Source: CAZRIE01 sp964600075
GTDB lineage: Bacteria > Bacteroidota > Bacteroidia > Flavobacteriales > Flavobacteriaceae
DNA length: 9,255 bases
Assembly: GCA_964600075.1 (NCBI GenBank)
Contig: CAZRIE010000144.1
Location: 1-9,255, forward strand
Direction: 5' to 3'
How positions within the stretch are numbered: the stretch's first letter is position 1; each line of letters starts with the position of its first letter. Below the pieces are notes generated by a model. It was not told the DNA's origin, searched no databases, and saw only the letters and a list, made by a program, of their open reading frames with translations. The position numbers were made by a program, and so were the translations under genes. Positions 6,407 to 9,255 of this stretch are shown here, one piece after another.

Positions 6407-6781
6407 ATGAAAAGCTATATAATTCTTTTTGTCGCTCTAACCATGCTAGTGAAGCCACTTTGGCCGGTAGCGGAGTACATTATGAATTACGATTATATAG
6501 TAAACGTTCTCTGCGAGAATAAAGACAAGCCGGAGCTTCAATGCGATGGTAAGTGTTATTTAATGCAGATGTTAGCTCAGGAATCTGAGCAAAATGAAAA
6601 GAATCCGTTTGGGGATAAACAGCTAATTGAGATATCTCAAATTCTAAATGTTGTACCTACTTTCAATTTGGCCTCCATTAATCTGTCGGGTTATGACGAA
6701 AAAACTAGCATCGGATTTTTACAAAACTTAAGATCTTTCCTTTTTATTTCCAAGATGGTTCAACCACCCGAGTTAACCTAA
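6407..6781 (+). CDS. Small membrane-anchored cysteine-motif protein, probably copper-related
   Basis: The 124-residue product has one N-terminal hydrophobic segment (about 4-24), which is a signal or anchor. Next comes YDYIVNVLCENKDKPELQCDGKC, in which C36, C46 and C50 are spaced C-x9-C-x3-C, with M53 and M55 close behind. The rest is a hydrophilic region and a moderately hydrophobic C-terminus (NLRSFLFISKMV). I recognise this pattern from short uncharacterised Bacteroidota proteins but know no established function. The Cys/Met cluster could bind a soft metal such as copper, and the copper receptor 84 bp downstream supports that. The start at 6407 keeps the full hydrophobic segment; M13 (6443) would remove much of it. 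The stop TAA is followed directly by TAG. Confidence 0.8.
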   Translation: MKSYIILFVALTMLVKPLWPVAEYIMNYDYIVNVLCENKDKPELQCDGKCYLMQMLAQESEQNEKNPFGDKQLIEISQILNVVPTFNLASINLSGYDEKTSIGFLQNLRSFLFISKMVQPPELT

Positions 6782-6802
6782 TAGCTCGGTTCATTTTTAA
6801 AC

Positions 6803-6826
6803 TCGATTACCATATGCGGTAATCGA
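6803..6826 (+). other. Perfect inverted repeat between the small protein and receptor genes
   Basis: The 9-bp arms TCGATTACC (6803-6811) and GGTAATCGA (6818-6826) pair perfectly around the 6-base loop ATATGC. It lies 21 bp after the upstream stop and 39 bp before the receptor start. There is no T-run, so it is not a convincing terminator. It could be an mRNA-stabilising or attenuating hairpin, or a dyad operator. No TAnnTTTG element is seen between it and the receptor start, so the receptor is probably read from the 6395 promoter. Confidence 0.65.
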
Positions 6827-6865
6827 ATCCATTTTCTACAAAGTTGAATTATCAAATTAATAATT

Positions 6866-9133
6866 ATGTATTTACTAAAAATAATATGCAAGGGTTTACT
6901 TGTGTCCCTAATTTACAGTATCAGTATTTTTTCATCAATAGCACAAGAAACAGCAAACGTAAGGTTGTTGGACAAGGAAAATTCACTCCCTATTGTCGAT
7001 GCAACTTTTGAGTATGGTGACCAAAGTGGAGTTTCAGACAATAACGGCACTATCCGATTCGAATATGTTGACGGTGTTCCCATGAACCTTTCCCATATTA
7101 ACTATGGAAAGTGGGCTTTGAACAGTCAGGAGGTTTTAAGAATAATCTCAGAAAAGGTACTTTATAGGCAAAGCAGTATTGTGAATCTATACCCTGTTAC
7201 TGTAATTGCCCTTAGGCCTAATGAAAAACCCAATGAGAATGTGAAATTGGGTTATCAAGAACAACTAGCACATGATGCAGCCTCGGTATTGAACCAAAAC
7301 CCGGCTTTGAACAGTATTCGAAAAGGTGGTAATTATGGATTTGATCCTGTTTTTAGAGGGTTTAAATACGATCAGTTGAACATTGTACTTAACGGAGCTC
7401 AAAGCGCAACGGCCGCCTGCCCTAACCGAATGGATCCACCAACCAGCCAAATGGCGCCCAATATGTTAGATCGTATAGAGATACTTAAAGGGCCGCATGC
7501 ACTTCGTTTTGGTACTGGTTTTGGAGCTACTATCAATTTTGTGCCTACTAAACTGCGTTTTACCGAAAACAATGATTTGTACGGCAGGTTTTCCAGCGGA
7601 TATGAAGGCAATGGATCTTTGTTCAGAAGTGAAGGTAATCTAGGGTTTAGCGGCGAAAATCATGATATCGCTTTGTTCGGATCATGGTCACAAGGAAATG
7701 ACTATCAGACTGGAAACGGACAAACTATTGCGGCTGATTTCACCAGAGGTAGTTTTGGGACCAACATGGGCTTTAAAATCTCAGATGATAACCAACTGCG
7801 TTTATCTGTGATTTATAATGTTGCACGAGATGCTGATTTTCCGGCATTACCAATGGATTTGAGGGATGATGATACTTGGTTGTTCAATGCGCGGCATGAT
7901 ATCTCATTCGATAAAAAGAATTTAAGCTCTTGGAACACTACCGTTTTCGGATCATTTGTTAATCATTTAATGGATAATCTTTTAAAACCGCTTGACCCAA
8001 GAATGCTAAATGCCCAAACCAATGCGACCACCTATAATTTTGGAGGAAGAACAGAAGGTATTTGGAATTTTGAAAAATCAAACCTGTTCGCAGGGGCCGA
8101 TTTTAGAAAAGAGGGAGCAGAAGGCATACGCGAACGCGAGTTTCTTATGGGGCCAAATGCTGGAAATACTGTCGAAGATAATGCATGGCAAGACGGATAC
8201 ATTGTAAAAAGCAGTGTTTTTGGGGAGTATCATCTCAAATCAAAGTCCATTCAGTTTATTCTTTCGAGTAGAATGGAATTGAATTCAGCAGACATTAATG
8301 ATCCAGCTGACGAATTTTTACAAGCTAATGGAGAAGCAGAGATTACTCAGTTCAATCCAAGTTTTAGTTTTGGAGCGACTAGGGGTATTGGTAAAGGTCT
8401 AACCCTTGGAGTTTGGTTGGGGCGCGCACAACGTAGCGCAGGGCTTACCGAACGTTATATCAATTATTTTCCGGTAGGTCAGGATCCCTATGAATTGCTT
8501 GGTAACCCACAATTAGATCCAGAGGTAAACAATCAACTGGATCTTTCTTTCAAATGGAATAAAACGAATACCAGTTTGAGCGTTGATCTATTCGCAGGAT
8601 ATCTGCAAGATTTTATCTCTTCATTTATTGATGATAGCCTAACACCACGATTACCAACGAGCCCCGGAGTACGGCAATTTGTTAATATTGAAAATGCCTT
8701 TAAGACCGGGTTCGAGATCAATTGGAAGGAGCAGCTTCTTGTTGGCCTGCAACAGCAAATAGGAGTAGCATATACCTATGCACAAGATTTAGAACGTAAC
8801 GAACCACTTCCAGAAATAGCTCCTTTGGATCTCAGATATACTTTAATCGGGGACTACTTGAATGGAAAGCTCCAACCCGAATTAACATTTAGACATGTAT
8901 TACAACAATCTCGGGTTTCTACCGAATTTGGCGAGACGGCAACGCCATCGTTTTCGCTATTGGATGTGAAATTGGGGTATCAGCTAAACAATTCGGCACG
9001 TATTACCGCAGGAGTAAACAATCTTTTCGATGAAAATTATTATGAGCACCTGAACCGATCGGTCAGGGGTAACAACCTACCGCTTTTCGCTCCAGGCAGA
9101 AATGCGTTCGCTTCAATTAATTTTGTCTTTTAA
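6866..9133 (+). CDS. TonB-dependent copper receptor, OprC/NosA type
   Basis: The 755-residue outer-membrane receptor has a signal peptide (1 to about 26, ending SSIAQ). A carboxypeptidase-regulatory-like beta domain (about 30-110) is common in Bacteroidota receptors. The plug (about 118-228) includes FDPVFRGFKYDQLNIVLNG and RIEILKGPHALRFG, and a 22-strand-type barrel ends in NFVF with the terminal Phe of outer-membrane proteins. In the plug, AACPNRMDPPTS matches the OprC/NosA copper family; OprC binds copper through CxxxM and HxM. Both are present here: C185 and M189, and H367 and M369 (NHLMDNLL). The segment DADFPALPMDLRDDDTWL also fits that family. NosA-type receptors supply copper for N2O reductase in denitrifiers. 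It follows the small Cys protein in one likely operon. Confidence 0.92.
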   Translation: MYLLKIICKGLLVSLIYSISIFSSIAQETANVRLLDKENSLPIVDATFEYGDQSGVSDNNGTIRFEYVDGVPMNLSHINYGKWALNSQEVLRIISEKVLYRQSSIVNLYPVTVIALRPNEKPNENVKLGYQEQLAHDAASVLNQNPALNSIRKGGNYGFDPVFRGFKYDQLNIVLNGAQSATAACPNRMDPPTSQMAPNMLDRIEILKGPHALRFGTGFGATINFVPTKLRFTENNDLYGRFSSGYEGNGSLFRSEGNLGFSGENHDIALFGSWSQGNDYQTGNGQTIAADFTRGSFGTNMGFKISDDNQLRLSVIYNVARDADFPALPMDLRDDDTWLFNARHDISFDKKNLSSWNTTVFGSFVNHLMDNLLKPLDPRMLNAQTNATTYNFGGRTEGIWNFEKSNLFAGADFRKEGAEGIREREFLMGPNAGNTVEDNAWQDGYIVKSSVFGEYHLKSKSIQFILSSRMELNSADINDPADEFLQANGEAEITQFNPSFSFGATRGIGKGLTLGVWLGRAQRSAGLTERYINYFPVGQDPYELLGNPQLDPEVNNQLDLSFKWNKTNTSLSVDLFAGYLQDFISSFIDDSLTPRLPTSPGVRQFVNIENAFKTGFEINWKEQLLVGLQQQIGVAYTYAQDLERNEPLPEIAPLDLRYTLIGDYLNGKLQPELTFRHVLQQSRVSTEFGETATPSFSLLDVKLGYQLNNSARITAGVNNLFDENYYEHLNRSVRGNNLPLFAPGRNAFASINFVF

Positions 9134-9177
9134 AATTTTGATATAAACACTAATCATTGCTTTACTTATTTCGAAAA

Positions 9178-9210
9178 GGCCATCCTAAATAACAGGATGG
9201 TCTTTTTTTT
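9178..9210 (+). terminator. Rho-independent terminator of the copper-receptor operon
   Basis: A 9-bp stem (GGCCATCCT / AGGATGGTC, one G-U pair) with a 7-base loop is followed by eight T residues (9203-9210), 44 bp after the receptor stop. This is a strong intrinsic terminator and closes the operon. Positions 9211-9255 hold nothing that I recognise. Confidence 0.9.
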
Positions 9211-9255
9211 GAAAAAATCAACAAACGGAATATTAGAAATGCTGGGTCAATAAAT

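Overview
The window looks like chromosomal DNA of a marine-type Flavobacteriaceae bacterium (Bacteroidota). The grounds are moderate-to-low GC, Bacteroidota -7 promoter elements (TAnnTTTG), start codons without Shine-Dalgarno sequences, BspA-type leucine-rich repeat surface proteins, a Bacteroidota-style short HPF/RaiA, a two-domain universal stress protein, and a TonB-dependent receptor with a carboxypeptidase-regulatory-like N-terminal domain. Genus cannot be read from this sequence.

Layout. (1) Positions 1-4406, minus strand: one very large secreted protein, cut by the left edge after 1468 codons. It has a signal sequence, an N-terminal metzincin-like zinc metalloprotease domain (HELMH at residues 280-284), Ig/PKD-like linkers, and then twice the module malectin-like domain, PKD-like WGDG domain and BspA/DUF285 leucine-rich repeats. 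The two malectin cores are almost identical at DNA level (293 bp, 3 mismatches). The two repeat blocks differ in period: 25 residues in the first, 24 in the second. (2) Positions 4407-5035: an AT-rich promoter region, a coding-like stretch of unclear strand (about 4546-4710), and a small hypothetical minus-strand gene. (3) Positions 5097-6234, plus strand: HPF/RaiA ribosome hibernation factor and a tandem-domain universal stress protein, one base apart. (4) Positions 6407-9133, plus strand: a small cysteine-containing membrane-anchored protein and an OprC/NosA-type copper TonB-dependent receptor, ended by a strong terminator.

The most notable signal is regulatory. The hibernation/stress operon and the copper-receptor operon each start with the same composite promoter: a CRP/FNR-type TGA-N6-TCA palindrome lying exactly 35 bp (start to start) upstream of a perfect TAnnTTTG -7 element, with no clear TTTG at -33. 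This is the geometry expected for activation by a CRP/FNR-family regulator bound near -41.5. It suggests that ribosome hibernation, universal stress protein and copper uptake are switched on together, plausibly at low oxygen, when copper is needed for cbb3 oxidase or N2O reductase. The link to oxygen is inference. The receptor carries both halves of the OprC copper site (CPNRM in the plug, HLM in the barrel), so its substrate assignment rests on residues visible here.
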